From: Macrobrachium rosenbergii
Lineage: Eukaryota > Arthropoda > Malacostraca > Decapoda > Palaemonidae
Direction of reading: 5' to 3'
Length of the DNA stretch: 64,000 bases
Assembly: GCF_040412425.1 (NCBI RefSeq)
Contig: NC_089762.1
Coordinates: forward strand, 22,989,606-23,053,605
Shown here: in pieces, positions 1-12,870 of the stretch
How positions within the stretch are numbered: the first letter of the stretch is position 1
How the letters are laid out: each line of letters begins with the position of its first letter
The notes under the pieces: model-generated
Database searches by the model: none
The model's input: the letters and a program-made list of their open reading frames with translations, nothing else
Told to the model about the DNA's origin: nothing
Position numbers and translations under genes: made by a program

Positions 1-1550
1 CTGGATGAGCGCCTGCAATAACAGTGGACCACGTCGCTGAGCCTCTGCAGAGAAAGTGGCGTTCATCCGTCACGAACTCTCCGGCACCACGAGGGTTCCC
101 CATAGGTTTTGTTCAGCTGCGGATGGGGTGCCGTCGGCTCTGGGGCGGTCCTCAACCCGAGGAGGACCCACGGCAGCTGATGTTTCAGTCCTCGGCGGTG
201 CAGCGGGCCATGAGGATGACTTCAAGGACCTGTGGAACCGTTCAACCAGGCCGTTGGCCGCTGGGTTGTACGCTGTGGTGGTGTGGTGCGTGGTTCCCAG
301 CAGTTGAGCCAGGGCAGACCACAACTCGGAGATTAAAGCGGGGCCCCTGTCGGTTGTGATGTGGTATTGGCGGCTAACCCAACTGGAGAGCAGGGCCTCA
401 GCGCACGCCGCTGGCGGTTTCTTGCATGGGTGTGGCGGGCCACCTCGTCAACGGTCTACCACCGTGAGGAGGTATCTGGATCCGCCTGATGGGGGTAAAG
501 GCCCGATTTCGTCCAATGTGGATGTGGACAAGCGGCGCCCTGGCTGTGGGAACTCGCCTACCCCCCGACTGCGTGTGACGACCCACTTTACTGGTCTGGC
601 ACTGCAGGCACTGTTTGCCCAGGCTGTGGCGTCATTTTGCGGTTCCCCGTGCCAGACGAACAATTTTTTGAAAGCAGTTTGGCAGTGGTCCTGCCGGAGG
701 GTGTGAGAGGCCGTGAATGATGTCGAATACCTGGCGGCGTGAGGCTGGAACAAGGGCGGGGCTGGCCTGTGCTGATTTCTTTGTGAAGCAGGCTGGGGCC
801 TCCGGTCTTGGGGTCACGTCCCGCCACTTTGCGGTATGCTGGGTTTCTGGGTCAGCGGCCTGTTCTCTGGCAAGGTCCTGGTAATCTACACCAAGCTGCA
901 TTGCGTTCAACTCGACTCTGGAGAGGGCGTCTGCTACCGGGATTTTTCTTGCCGGGAGGTACCTGACGGAACAGGTAAATTTGGCTATGGCTGAGAGGTG
1001 GCGCTGCTGTCTGGAAGACCACGTCCCCTATATATATGAAGGCGTGAACCAGTGGCTGGTGGTCTGTGAAGATTGTGAAGGCGTCCTCCAGGAGGAACTT
1101 GAAGTGCCGAACTGCGCGGTATATCGCTCAGAGTTATAATTAAGGTGCTGTAGCGGGACTCTGCGGGACTGAACTTATTGCTGAAGAAGGCGATGGGCTG
1201 GGGGGCGCCGTTGATGATTTGCTCCCAGAACAGCACCGCAGGCAACGTTACTGGCGTCTGTCATCAGCTGGAGGGGAGCCTTGGGATCCTGGTAAGGCGG
1301 TTGCCTTAATTTTATTTTCGTCCAGGGAAAAGGCCTGCTGCTGGCTGGGTCCCCAACTTAGGGACCGGTTGACCTTTTAGGACTTCCGTCAGGGGGCGTG
1401 GTATGCGCGATCCCGGGATGAACCGCCTATATAAGTTTACCATAATATAAAACTCCTGGACGGCCTTGATATATATTGGGTGTCGGGGGCAGCTCACGGC
1501 TGCCACTTTTAGTAAGGATCTCAAGATGGCGGACATAGGGGTGGTCGACT
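1..1550 (-). pseudogene. Ty3/gypsy retrotransposon pol fragment (RT thumb, RNase H, integrase), decayed
   Basis: Read on the minus strand from 1536 down to the window edge, successive pieces follow the pol order of Ty3/gypsy elements. About 1312-1536 gives a reverse-transcriptase thumb (VQEFYIMVNLYRRFIPG, PLTEVLKG). About 985-1245 gives RNase H (GAPQPIAFFSNKFSPAESRY). About 632-910 is linker. About 448-530 gives the integrase core start (LDEIGPLPPSGGSRYLLTVV), about 330-350 gives TTDRGP, and 240-300 gives AYNPAANGLVERFHRSLK, so all three positions of the DDE triad are recognisable. The pieces lie in different frames with stops between them, so nothing functional is encoded. The upstream part of pol, gag and LTRs are not seen; similarity fades near 1550 and the left side runs off the window. 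GC content is well above the surrounding DNA. Confidence 0.85.
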
Positions 1551-3650
1551 AATCAAAATGTCTGCAAGTCCCGTTAGTTAAAAAACTTCAAACAACCCCT
1601 TGCGGATGAATACAAAAATGGCTAAGTGTTTGTACAAGCCAAAACACAAAGCACTGATTTTCCTCTGGTGTTCGCACTAAGGACATGCGGGCATCCACAA
1701 TGACTCTAAAATCCCAACACTTTAAAATTTTACGTTTGATGGCCGTAAACAAAATACTAGGCGTCTTAAGGCGTCTTTTTGTTAACGTATTAGGCTATGA
1801 AATTAAACAAGAGAAGTTATTTGCCGTCCGGCCTGGAATAAATTCACGTTACTGAAAGGAACATTTATGGTAATAAAATTAACTATTTCCGTTCGTTTGC
1901 TCTTTCAATCACACGGTGTTTTATAATGATGGGGTTTTGAACACAATTCGATGAATGATTTCCTAACGCGATTACATTACCCAGGTCTAAAGAATACCTT
2001 TACTACCAGTGTGAAAATGAAATGAACTTTGCCAATTCCCTGTTTAGAGCAACCGATTAGCGTACTTGACTCGCTACAAGAAATCTGTTACCATGCACTG
2101 TCTGGGAGGAAAATGGCAAAATATTCACTTGGAGGCAACTCGCCTATGACCTCATTGGAATGCACCCAAGACTATCCGAACACAGTAAAAATGCTCTTAA
2201 GATTTTATAGCTCCGATGAATTGTTTGCCTTATAATATGCACACTTTTCTTTCCTAAAAAAATTCTTAATTACAGAAGGGTATTTTAACTATTCTTCCTA
2301 TTATTATTATTATTATGCCCTAGGCTGTCTCCTTGAGGTTAAAATGGTAAAATTAAATATCTGCCTTTATTTTATGTTGGAATTAATTCAATTAATTTTA
2401 TTTTCTCCAAATTCTTACTCTAAAACTTACTTAGATTTCGTTATGGAAGGAGGACCTCGCCAATGAAAGTGAGAGGGCTTGGCTGATGAGTTATTACTTG
2501 GTAACGTAATTTATAAGGCCCTGAAATTAAGGGCACAGTAACCTATCAATGGAAGGCTACAAAATTAACTTAAAAGGCAGCTTTTTATATAATCAAGGTT
2601 GCCAACCTTCAGAAAAAATAAACTTCGACACAAAGAATATTTAGTGAATTTCTTTTATGATAAAAGTTGGACGCAGTCAATCTCTTACGTTAATATTTTA
2701 TTAAAAAACACAAGTCTTCCAAACAATGGATTCGAAAAAGGCCGCATAAAGGAACAACAATATCACCTTTGCTCAACCTTCCTAATTCTAAACTCTTCCC
2801 TGGAATAGTTGGATGACGCTAAACAATGAAATTTTCTTAATCCATCTTCGTAAAGCAAAATGCTTGGACATTGATTTATAAACTTACTTAAACAAAGGAA
2901 AGGGAAATAAGAAGAGATTTAGTAACTCAACCAGGTTTTGAATGAAATTCAGAATCTTCTGTTATTGGAGGTTCCTGCGCATCAACGGACGATCAGAAGT
3001 TCTGGGAGGAATTTGTTTTCACTTAGCTTTCTTAAGAACGTAAAGACTGAAAGCCAGTCCGAGCAGGAAGAGCTGGCGTGCTCTACCCTTCGATGTTTAA
3101 ATAGAATACGACTTTTCCTTTCTTTGTACATACAGGGTGATTTTTTTACGCCCTCAGGGTCTGAATCTTAAGTGGTGCTGAAATAGTACAAGGAAAAAAT
3201 TTTGAAGAACCCCAGTTATTATAAGGTTTTTTGACTGTGGAAATTTTTCCTGATGGCATTAAGTCCCTAATGCTACTGAGTTCTGCTGTTGTATGAACGT
3301 TAAATTTGAATGGCCCTAACACTATCCTACTTGGACAAAGACGTTTCCCCTGTTGTATATATATATATATGTGTGTGCTGTTTGTGAAATGTCATGCCGG
3401 CATGTGTTCTACTAAATCTTCAATTGTGTTGAACTCCAGGTAAATACTTTGAAATAGTGACCATATTTTTCTTTGTGAACGTCCTTAATATTTCTTCAGT
3501 CTGGTTTAAGAAAATTGTTCCATCGCTCAAAAGGCCTCACAGCACTCCAGTGTTTCTCTTTCTTTCGGATTTTGTCTTTACCCTGTTTCACGCTCATTCA
3601 AATTTTTCGTGATTGGTTATATAACACACACAAGGTATTCTATTCCTTGT
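1551..3650. other. AT-rich non-coding stretch
   Basis: Only short open frames without recognisable motifs. Contains a short (TAT)n tract near 2300 and a short (TA)n near 3355. No RNA gene or element boundary seen. Confidence 0.6.
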
Positions 3651-3867
3651 TTGTATATATATTTCAGTATTTATATATATATATATATATATAAGCTCTG
3701 TTTTATATTTATATATTAGTGTGTTTGTATATTGTGTATAAAGAAAACATGGGATATAAAGGACAACATCAAAGGCGCAGCAGCACTAATTTATTTTCAA
3801 TGATTGTTGTCTTTATCTTACTATTCAACATTCCTACTAATATTTTCGTAAGGCGATTATAAAAATA

Positions 3868-3897
3868 CATACACACACATATATATACTATATATTT

Positions 3898-3975
<78 letters not shown>

Positions 3976-4030
3976 CTATATATAGTATATATGATGTGTG
4001 TGTGTGTGTGTTTCCTTTGTATATTTGTCT

Positions 4031-4112
<82 letters not shown>

Positions 4113-4138
4113 CTGTTGTGTATATGTGTGTGTGTGTA
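3868..4138. repeat. Compound microsatellite (CA)n-(TA)n-(TG)n-(TA)n-(TG)n
   Basis: Long runs of TA separated by a TG block near 3992-4011 and an interruption near 4012-4034, closing with a second TG block. A smaller (TA)n lies at about 3667-3692. Open frames here are pure Ile-Tyr repeats and are not genes. Confidence 0.95.
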
Positions 4139-5840
4139 TAATTGTATGTGCATGTGGGCATACTATGATATATCTCAGTACGTAAGACAAATTGAATCAT
4201 TAGGAGTTGAGTATCAGAATAAAATCTCATAAATATTTGCATTTACTTGTCATCTGGCTTTTGAAATGCATATGAGCTTTTTTCAACATTGACGAAATAG
4301 TGCAACGTGAAATGTTAGCCAGGACATTAAGCGGGTCTTCACTGAATGCAAATTAATTATTTATGATTGATTCCCCTTGTCTCACGTCGCCCACACAGAT
4401 TACTGTTAAATTCAAAGGTTTCACGTCACATGTTGGGTATATAAACCTCACCAGAGGCTCTACTCACACCAAATAACTATTGAAGCACAAGAGAAGCACT
4501 GACCACTGACCCTTGATTACTAAAAACAAGTCGTCCTGATCGAAGATCACTGTTAGGAGGAAACATGAAGAATCTCTCATTACCACATGGATTGCTTTCC
4601 TCTTTTACCCTTATGGGATATCGGCCGTAAGTATCGGTTTCATCTAATTTGCAATTTCGAGAAAGACTGCTAGTTATTTGAGTAATAATGACTTTTTCTC
4701 TAAAACGTTTTCCCGATCCAATTTCGCTGACTTCTGCCATCAAGTTACAGTCACTTTTTATAACAATATTTTTGTAGTATCATTTTGTTGTTAGTGAGGT
4801 TACCTGAACACGCTGTAGTAAAGCCTTAAGGAAACAAAGAATATGGGGCTGGGGAGAAGTTAAGTACATATTAAGAGAATATGACGCAATCTGGTACTCT
4901 GCCTTTCGAACAACCATTTCCTCATTAAGGGAGGACTTGTGCCGTGTAGTTTTTCCAGATAGATTATCCATTCATCAGAGAGTATTCTGGAGAATATGAA
5001 AGTTCATCATTAGATTTGTATACAAATGCTCGGATGTAACAGCAAAATCAATTTGGCATGGTTCGGATACAAAAAGACACAGAATCGCTGAAATCTAAAT
5101 CAAGCAATCTGGGAAGGTCTAAAGTGAAATGGGGCTTGCTTCAACAGGGTCCTCAGTTTAGTCGCTTGTTGATCGAGTCAGAGTTTTTAAAATCATTTTC
5201 AGAATAATAATAGGATAACTGGGCGTAAACACAATCACCGTAATCGGTGTCTGGTAGATGATTATTACTGCTGTACCTTATGATCATTATTAACTATTCT
5301 TTAGCAGCAGAAGTAGTAGCAGTAGTAGTAACAAAAAGTAACCACCGTATGTTAATCATAGTAATATTCTGATCCTTGCTGTATTGGGTCTTTTGGACTT
5401 GAAGTTGGACATTTTTGCTATTTGTCAACCATTACTTAATGACTAGGAGCTACCTTTCCCAACCCAGCGTGAGTTGAATAAAATCCTAATGTTCAGAAAT
5501 TTATCTTCAGATCTCAGTCTTTCATATTTTGTTATCTTTTTGTCTGACTACTGTCTTATGATTTTGTCTCTGGGCTACAACTTCAGTGAATAAAGTTACA
5601 GACCACTTCAACTATATCAATTTTTTGAGGCTTCCTCAATGTACAGAAAATCACTGAACATAAAATAAACACTCATAATTTAGTTTCAGTCCTTGGTAAG
5701 AATGATCTCACAACTCACTTCCAGTATTTTTCTCTCATCGACTTGTTGTTCAAATGCGTCTTTAATACTGATTTCATTTTGATCTTATATTTATAACCTG
5801 ACCATTACTTTCTTCATATGTCATACCTACGATGTCATTT
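4139..5840. other. Non-coding stretch upstream of the CUB-YHYH copy
   Basis: No convincing exon. A run of AGT/AGC-like triplets is present near 5300-5330. It could contain intron sequence of the following exon, since that exon begins with a splice acceptor. Confidence 0.5.
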
Positions 5841-5855
5841 TCTTGTCTATTTCAG

Positions 5856-6188
5856 GACTGTCAACAAGTTTTCAGTGAATCCTCTGGAATATTTACCAGT
5901 CCTAATTATCCTACCAACTATCCATCTTCGACCACCTGCACTTATGTATTTAATACTGGATCCAAAATTTCCATAACTTGTCAGAAATTTAATCTTCAGG
6001 GAAAAAGAGCCTCAGGAAGTTGCCGAGACTTCTTACAGATTCATGATACTAACATTATCTCAAAAAAATACTGTAGCACTACAGGTCCACAGAATTACAT
6101 TACCACCACAGCTTATGTCACAGTCATTTTCAAGTCTGATGCTAGTATAAACAGGCCTGGGTTCAAGTGTACTTATGAAAATGTTAAC

Positions 6189-6237
<49 letters not shown>

Positions 6238-7000
6238 CAACTACCTCTGGTACTGCTGTCCCAGACTTGCTGAAGAAAGCTCTCAATGCATACAACAGTG
6301 GCTCTTGCTCTGCAAGCACACAAAATAAATGTGGGTGCACTAACCCTGTTTCACAATTCTACAGTACTATCACTGGTAATTACCATTGTGGCAGCTACTG
6401 GCATACCCAACCATGTATTTGACCAAGGCCAACAAAAAGCCAAATCCGAACAAAGGCTGTGAGCACAGAAGCTTCATTGCCATCCCAGTGAATCCAGTCA
6501 AAGGCTCCACCTACAAAGCGTATGGAGTGGGGCCTGTGGGAATTGCAATTTCTGGAGCGTTTTCTACAACCCTTTAAGCAGCCCTCAAGGAGACATTGCA
6601 GTTTTCAATGAGCAAGCAAGTCTTGACACCTGCAACGGACGCACCGACCAGATCTGCCGCTACTACTATGATCAGGTTCCTGTGTGCATACTGGCGACTC
6701 TAGCTGTGCAAATGTTGGTTACATGAGAGATGGGTTCCTGTGTATACATTCTGCACCCATCCAACTAAAAACCGTTATCTCAAGAGTTGTTATTATAAGA
6801 CAAGTGGAGATGGAAGTAATCAAAACAATTTACCTTTAATACAACTGCCAAGAATAATGGTGACTGCGATTTGGATGAAGCCAATGGCTTCACCTTTCCT
6901 GATCAACGATGGGTATGCTTTACATCTTCACTGCGGACTACCCATTCATCACGCCTGGTTATTCAAAACACAGCAAATCGACATTTGTTATTTGTATTAG
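5856..7000 (+). pseudogene. CUB domain plus YHYH-domain secreted protein, frameshifted copy
   Basis: A pyrimidine-rich acceptor (ttcttgtctatttcag, ends 5855) precedes an open frame beginning DCQQVF. 5856-6180 is a CUB domain: SGIFTSPNYPTNYPS, four Cys in CUB spacing, FLQIHD, GFKCTYE. A poly-Ala tract follows, then a region matching YHYH-domain proteins (Pfam family of unknown function): YGVGPVGIAISGA, GDIAVFNEQASLDTCNG, then RYYYDQVPVC where the family has R/QYHYHxVP, then VGYMRDGFL, CDLDEANGFTFPD and YIFTADYPFITPGY. These blocks are in at least four alternating frames (breaks near 6370, 6445, 6565, 6690, 6770, 6910). The signature histidines are replaced by Tyr or Asp. CUB domains are extracellular; no signal peptide is in this exon. 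I infer a dead paralogue; the CUB half is the intact part. It could instead be a live first exon of a damaged gene. Confidence 0.75.
6190..6240 (+). repeat. (CAG)n/(CAA)n tract coding poly-Ala then poly-Thr
   Basis: About 13 CAG units then CAA units, read here as GCA (Ala) and ACA (Thr), joining the CUB domain to the YHYH-like part. It looks like an expanded linker. Confidence 0.9.
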
Positions 7001-10000
7001 CTAGATCATTCAAGTAGATGCTGTCATTTAGTATGAAATTATTTTGCTCTAAATTAAGGTTCATCCGGATAAAATATTTCCATACTGTGCATTGGAATAA
7101 AATTGTAGTGTATCAATAAATTGGAACTGCACTAATAAATAAAAAAATTATCTTACAAACCCAACCACCGAACTTTCAGTTTAAAATAGTTGACCTCTTT
7201 TATCCAACATGTAATGAAAAATGTCAAAGATTCATATCTTTTCTCATCATCAAATTCTTATACTATGAGTCATGTCTCATAGTTAATGCTGTTTTAATAC
7301 TATCAAATTTTTAATTACTGCAGTCTAAACAGCAACATCTTCATAAATGCTATCTCTATTGCTTTTGTCAAATTTTCCAAGTTGTATGTCATAAGTCTAT
7401 ATAATATATCTAAAGTACTTCTTGATTTCTTCACACTTTTTGTATATGCTTTCCACTACAAAGGCTAAGACCATTATGAACAAATACTGATACCCATGGC
7501 AGGATTAGAGCGTGCACCTGATATGTCAGATGAGGTTATCTAACCACTTGACCATGAAGAAGGTCATTGTGCCTATTGCAAATACATGTGCATCTGGCAA
7601 AAAAGTGATAGTCAGTCCCTGATTAAGCTGACCTTGGACCAGCAAACAGACCAGTGGTTTTATTATATATGCCTGAGGTACTTAGCATGTTTTAGGATTG
7701 CTGTACCTTAAAATATATACACAATATATAAATATTTGATTCTGTGAGCTTTGATTTGAATTTAGTATTTGCAGGAAACTGAATTTTCTCTGCTAAAAAT
7801 GCATACAATCACCACTCTGTAAGAGTGACGTCAATACAGGATACTAAAAAGACAAAGAAAGCAGCAAGCAACAAAGCTTATTATTACATGATGTGAATTC
7901 ATGTAAACTGGAAATTGGGTCTGATTCCACTCCAAACTTATTGATGGGGTCAAGTTCCAAAGACCAGGTTACTACCCTCCCAGAAGCTGGCATTATCCGA
8001 AATTTAATGCTGCCTGAGAGAACATTAAGTTTAATTTAAACTGTCAAACTAAATTTCTTTTTAATTAAATTTCCATAATCATTCGTGATGTAAACTTTTT
8101 GCAATAATATTTTACAAAACCTACACTAAAGTAAAAACCGTTTCAATTATAACCTCAAACATTCAATTTATGCTGCTTATGCTGACCTATAATAACTCTG
8201 TAATGGTTAACTCATACATAGGATGCTCCGGGTACTATGATTTATTGTTGATATTCGATCCACTTTTAATGGTGTGTATATTAATGGTATATGTGGACGG
8301 AAATGCTCACAGCAGTAGGCCCTTGGTGACCCAGGCCAAGTGGCACCGTTGATGCTGGAGGCGCACAAGCATGTGATAGTGAGGTGCTTCTTGACTAATT
8401 ACCAAACTAGCTAGTTAAACCTCCTCCCCCTCCCCCTCCTCAAAACACAAAAATGGAATAACTTGAAGAAAATTTGGGGTTATACGCCATACAGGCACTT
8501 TACTTATATGCTTGAATTTGTAAAGTGAGTATGGCAGCTCAATAATGTTTTAATGCGCGTAAACGTTCCACACTTGTATTTATTTAGATCTCGAGCAATG
8601 TGCATTCATGATACTAAATCACAGAAATCTGAATGATTTAAAATTAAGTCAAGAAAGAAAGATGTTGCACTCTGGTTATCCTGTGTATGGGGTGACCATT
8701 ACACAATATGCCAGTTTAACATAACCAGAATGTTGAAGCTGAAAAGGTTTACAGTTCCACACTTACTAAGATGAGTTTCATGGTGACAGTATGGTACTGA
8801 GCTGCAAGCAATTTCAAATAAAGAATAAGGATGAGCACAGGTTCATTCATTTTCATCTACATGAACATATTTGGTGTGCATGTGTGTGTGTGCGTGTGTG
8901 TGCATGCAAATGAAACATAGTACAAATCCTGACCAATTTCACCAGAAACTTTGTTATTACATGCCAGGGTAAAAAAACAACGCCACAACAGCTGAGATAA
9001 TTATTGGCAATTCCTCGCAGGAGCCCTAACCTTCTTTATGACCGAGGGTCAGTGTCCGTAAAGGAGGATGTCTATACTACAGTAAACAACGTCACAAACA
9101 GGTTCCGCATCCACTAATGTATTGCGTATTGAAAATTTGACCATGGTACCCTATGAATATTATGTAGCACTGACACTTCAGCTATTTCTCATTTTATCAC
9201 AATTCCTGTTGAGCTGATAATTGCTAGTTCATGTGTTAAAAGTAGTCAACTGCGGAAATTTATTTTTCCTGTATTTTCCAACCACAGATGATCATCATGG
9301 AATTAACTGCAAATTCTTTGATTGCAAGAAGTGACCTACGTTGAACAAGTAATAATTAAACTTTATTTTCTTTTCTTTCCTTGCAAAAGATGTAACATGA
9401 ACATGCATGTTAAATGACCAATAAAGTATTCAAATGCAATCTGGTTTTGAATAACACTAGGGTACAATGTGTAGAAATGTGTACTCTTTTCTGATTTAAT
9501 GTGTGCATAATATAAAGGTCTGTGGGGAATACTTATGACTTGACCTTTCGCTTTCAAGTGGCCTCCATGCAAATATACGAATGAGGGTATCTTGGTCCAG
9601 CTTCAGGGCAGTGTAACACCTCTAAAAGATTAGGTTCTCTCCTCAGCCCTATCTATGATATTGACGTCATTTTGGGATGTGGGTCAGAACGTTCTGTCTT
9701 GACCTCTCTGATATTACCATCATTTTTTACTGAGATTATATTAGTAATAGTAATAAATTGCAGTTTAGTCAACTTTATGAATACAGTTTATTTTAGCAGA
9801 AAAATGTACTTTTACATGGTCCCTTTAGAATAGGGACTACTCTAAATTTAGATGCGAAAAAGTGTATACATTTACGTGAAACTTCAAAGGATTTTAATTT
9901 AAAATAGTATGATTCACCTTTCGGATTCTACAAAACCAGAGGTTCAATATGCTTGTCACTAAAAAATTCTCTAGTCAATAAATATTTGCCTCGTGAAGAA

Positions 10001-10430
10001 TGTCAACTATATTTTTGTATTTTGTTTCAACAATTGCCAGCTATTTAATGTAGTATGCCAAAACTACATAAACGGTCAAACCGATGTTCATCATATTTAT
10101 GGTTTGAGTTCTTTTTGAGATGGAACAAGCTAAATCTTTATGATAGTGGCATTACTTTTCATCCAGTAATTTGTAGGGTTAGTGTTACCGTTAATTTCGA
10201 ACAAGTATGATATTAATTCAACTACATTATAATGCTTCTCAATTCACAAAAGATTGGCGTACAGCTGTATCTTTGTACAAAAAATTAATATACTGATTAA
10301 TTGATGTCAACGTCGTAAATATAAAACTCACATATCTGGCTCAGCTGTCCGCAGACACCTGTTAGCTATTAGAATCAATACATTGCCTAAGTATTATTGC
10401 TGGGCTGCAGTTGCCAAAGATGGGGCAAGA
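7001..10430. other. AT-rich non-coding stretch
   Basis: No motif-bearing open frame, RNA gene or element termini recognised. Contains a C-rich tract near 8420-8440 and a short (TG)n at about 8880-8902. Confidence 0.55.
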
Positions 10431-10432
10431 TA

Positions 10433-10543
10433 TCTGATGGTATGAAATCTGTGCCGAAATAATTTTTTTTCTTCAAGCATGCAAATCTCTGATGGTATGA
10501 AACCTGTACCGAAATAATTTTTTCTTCAACATGCAAATCTGAA
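10433..10543 (+). repeat. Tandem duplication, unit about 55 bp
   Basis: Two adjacent near-identical copies, each beginning tctgatggtatgaaa and containing ccgaaataattttttt and catgcaaatct. They differ by single substitutions and poly-T length, indicating a fairly recent local duplication. Confidence 0.85.
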
Positions 10544-12030
10544 TCTGACAGCCATTGCTGATACAACTATGACCATACACGTTTAACGTGGTGATGAATG
10601 TAGGCTCATGAAACTAGTACGCAACCTTCCGTCATTTAAAACGTACTACAGATGTAAAAGGAAATCCTACTTGAAACATGTCTTTGGAAGTCATGAAAAT
10701 TTATCTTAAGGACTTGGGTATTTCAGTCAAATAATGTACATTTTATTTAATTTCATCTCATTGCAGGAGGACCTTATCTCAATCTGACAACTGATATACA
10801 CATAAAAGTCACGAAAAAATACATTTTTAAAGCTATTCAAATAGTAAGATATAAAAAAATGGAACAACACATTTAGTAACAATTATTTCAGCAACAATAG
10901 GGGTTTGCAAAAGAACTTTTAAAGACAGCAAATGATTGAGCTAGAACCTTGAGTACAGTGGAGACAATGCTATGTACAGTTAAATGGGAAATCCCCTCAG
11001 AAAGGCCGCATCAGCAGGAGGGCATATATGATGCATTTGTAGCCTAAAGGAAAGAATGAAAAGCAGGACAAGGTTAAGAAAAGAAAAAATTTTCGACGAT
11101 AATCAAAATGTCCACTTTTGCTATGTAATGGGTCTGTCTGCTATATCTTTTGAAAACAGAAGGGCAGGTCAGGGCGCCACCTAAATGTACTCTGAAAGGT
11201 GTAGGCATACTTGTGCATTTTCAGCATCTTTTTCGTATCTGGTCTTAGACTTTCCATAAAAAGTGGCCAAAATAATCTCCCATAAATAATACATATCATG
11301 TTATTTACATAAGTTATTCGTATAAAAACAGAGGAAATGGAAGAAAAAACGCTGGAGATCATCTATTTTGGACTAATTTAACGAACAGCTAACTGCATAA
11401 GGGATAGATTTACATCATCCACAAAACTCTCCCAAATGTAATCCCCAATCTTCCCTCCTCAAAATATTTATGACTGCTTTTTGTTTTTCTAAAGATGACG
11501 TCGCTAGACGCTCATCTTTCTCACTCTCTCGTTTTCCCTTCTAGGTCGCTTGCATGCACTTTCACAACTTCTACTGCCATACTTAGCTCTTGCAATTCTC
11601 AAACTCAATCATCGGTGCTCTTTCACATGTACTAAGGGTCTTTCTGGAAGTACTATGGTTAATCCTTCCATAGTTCTGTTATTTCAGCAATCCCAGACAC
11701 AACCAATATTGTCCATGTTCTGCACCCTTGTCATTTCATCTTTTTGTCTAAGTGCATTAACAATCAGTGTGCTCTCCTTATTAAATCAACTATGTACATT
11801 TTTTTCACCTGTGCAACAGCAACACACATTTAAAATATACAGATTTAGTTCTTTATTTTCAGATATTTTTGGTTTAATGAACATGGTATGAATACAACAA
11901 ACCATCACCCAGTCATTCGGTGTTTTCTACACCACGCAGTGGTTTATTCCTGTACAAATTATCAAAACCTCTTTTACCTCCCATAAAACACGCAGATTTC
12001 ATACACAAATCTAACATCTTAAATATCTCA
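10544..12030. other. Non-coding stretch
   Basis: A 113-codon open frame at 11550-11891 has no recognisable motif and a composition like its surroundings. Nothing else supported. Confidence 0.5.
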
Positions 12031-12370
12031 TGAAAAACACTGTCAGTTCCACATAGGTCAATCAATTTTAAGTTTTATCAATGCCAAAAGGAAAAAAGTT
12101 TCGTGTGGTTGTTATATTCTTAGAAAATAAAACACGTGGGCAATCGGGAATTTAGTAATTAAGGACTCCACTTCCAGACTCTTTTGATCAACGTCAAAAG
12201 GGTCTAGAAGTGGAGTCCTTATTTATTAAAGTCCCGACGATTGCCCACGTGTTATCGTTTCTAAGAACATTACAACCACAAAATCACAACCACATCAACA
12301 TTTTTCTTTTGGCACTGATAACACCTTAAAACTGATTAGCCTAAGTGGAACTGACAATGTTTTTTCTGTC
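12031..12370. repeat. 340-bp imperfect palindrome made from PLE reverse-transcriptase sequence
   Basis: The left arm (12031-12187) reverse-complements the right arm (12194-12370) over nearly its full length with a loop of about six bases (tcaacg). Matched blocks include ggactccacttc/gaagtggagtcc, cccacgtg/cacgtggg and gtcagttccac/gtggaactgac. The right arm is in coding sense of a Penelope-like RT, with SLFIKVPT near motif A, so the left arm is an inverted partial copy of the same element. Confidence 0.88.
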
Positions 12371-12870
12371 AACAGTAACCTTCATAAACGAAAATTTGGG
12401 TGTGGTATGGGCAGCTCACTCTTCCCTCTCCTATTGAATCTTTAAATGGAATATTTTGAAACATTTTGTCTTATGTTACTCTTCATAACATATATCGGTA
12501 ACGTGGATGTTCTCTTTACATTAGGGGTAATACCCTGGGAGATTTAATATCTTTTTTCTTAAGTAAACTAGATACGCTAGTACAGAGTACTAAATTTAAA
12601 AGCCATGGGAAAAAGCTGGTACATTACCTTTCCTAGAACAGACAAAATATACCTTCACCTTATACAGGACCCCTATTTTCATTGTTGCCCATGTCCACTT
12701 CCCAAGTTATCATGATGTTTCAGTAAAGACCATGGTCAGCTTTTATTTATTCCCTAAAATTCTTAAGATGTGCACGCATGGGTACTATTAAAAAAAGAAT
12801 ACGATACAATTCGTCAACATCTGACTCAATTACTCTACCCAGCACATATTATCGGGGTTTTCAATAAAGC
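12194..12870 (+). pseudogene. Decayed Penelope-like element reverse transcriptase (palm to thumb)
   Basis: Reading across frames gives SLFIKVPT (motif A region), LISLSGTDNVFSVNS, then GCGMGSSLFPLLLNL and MEYFE (motif B region). Next comes a degraded YVDD region near 12500, then FPSYHDVSVKTMVSFYLFP, which corresponds to FFSVHSHDIKMGVLTGLFL of the better preserved PLE 4 kb downstream. Several stops and frame shifts are present. No GIY-YIG domain is seen. This is an older, divergent copy of the same element class, not of the same family. Confidence 0.8.

Noticed and set aside
2475..2530. CTGATGA with a GTTA/TAAC stem, a second hammerhead candidate
   Set aside because: The required GAAA is GTAA here and stem III is absent; probably chance.
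3897..4242. Open frames of about 90 codons on both strands
   Set aside because: Translations of (TA)n and (TG)n repeats (Ile-Tyr, His-Thr runs); same reason applied at 19.1, 21.2, 21.6, 24.6, 27.6, 27.9, 29.3, 29.8 and 31.6 kb.
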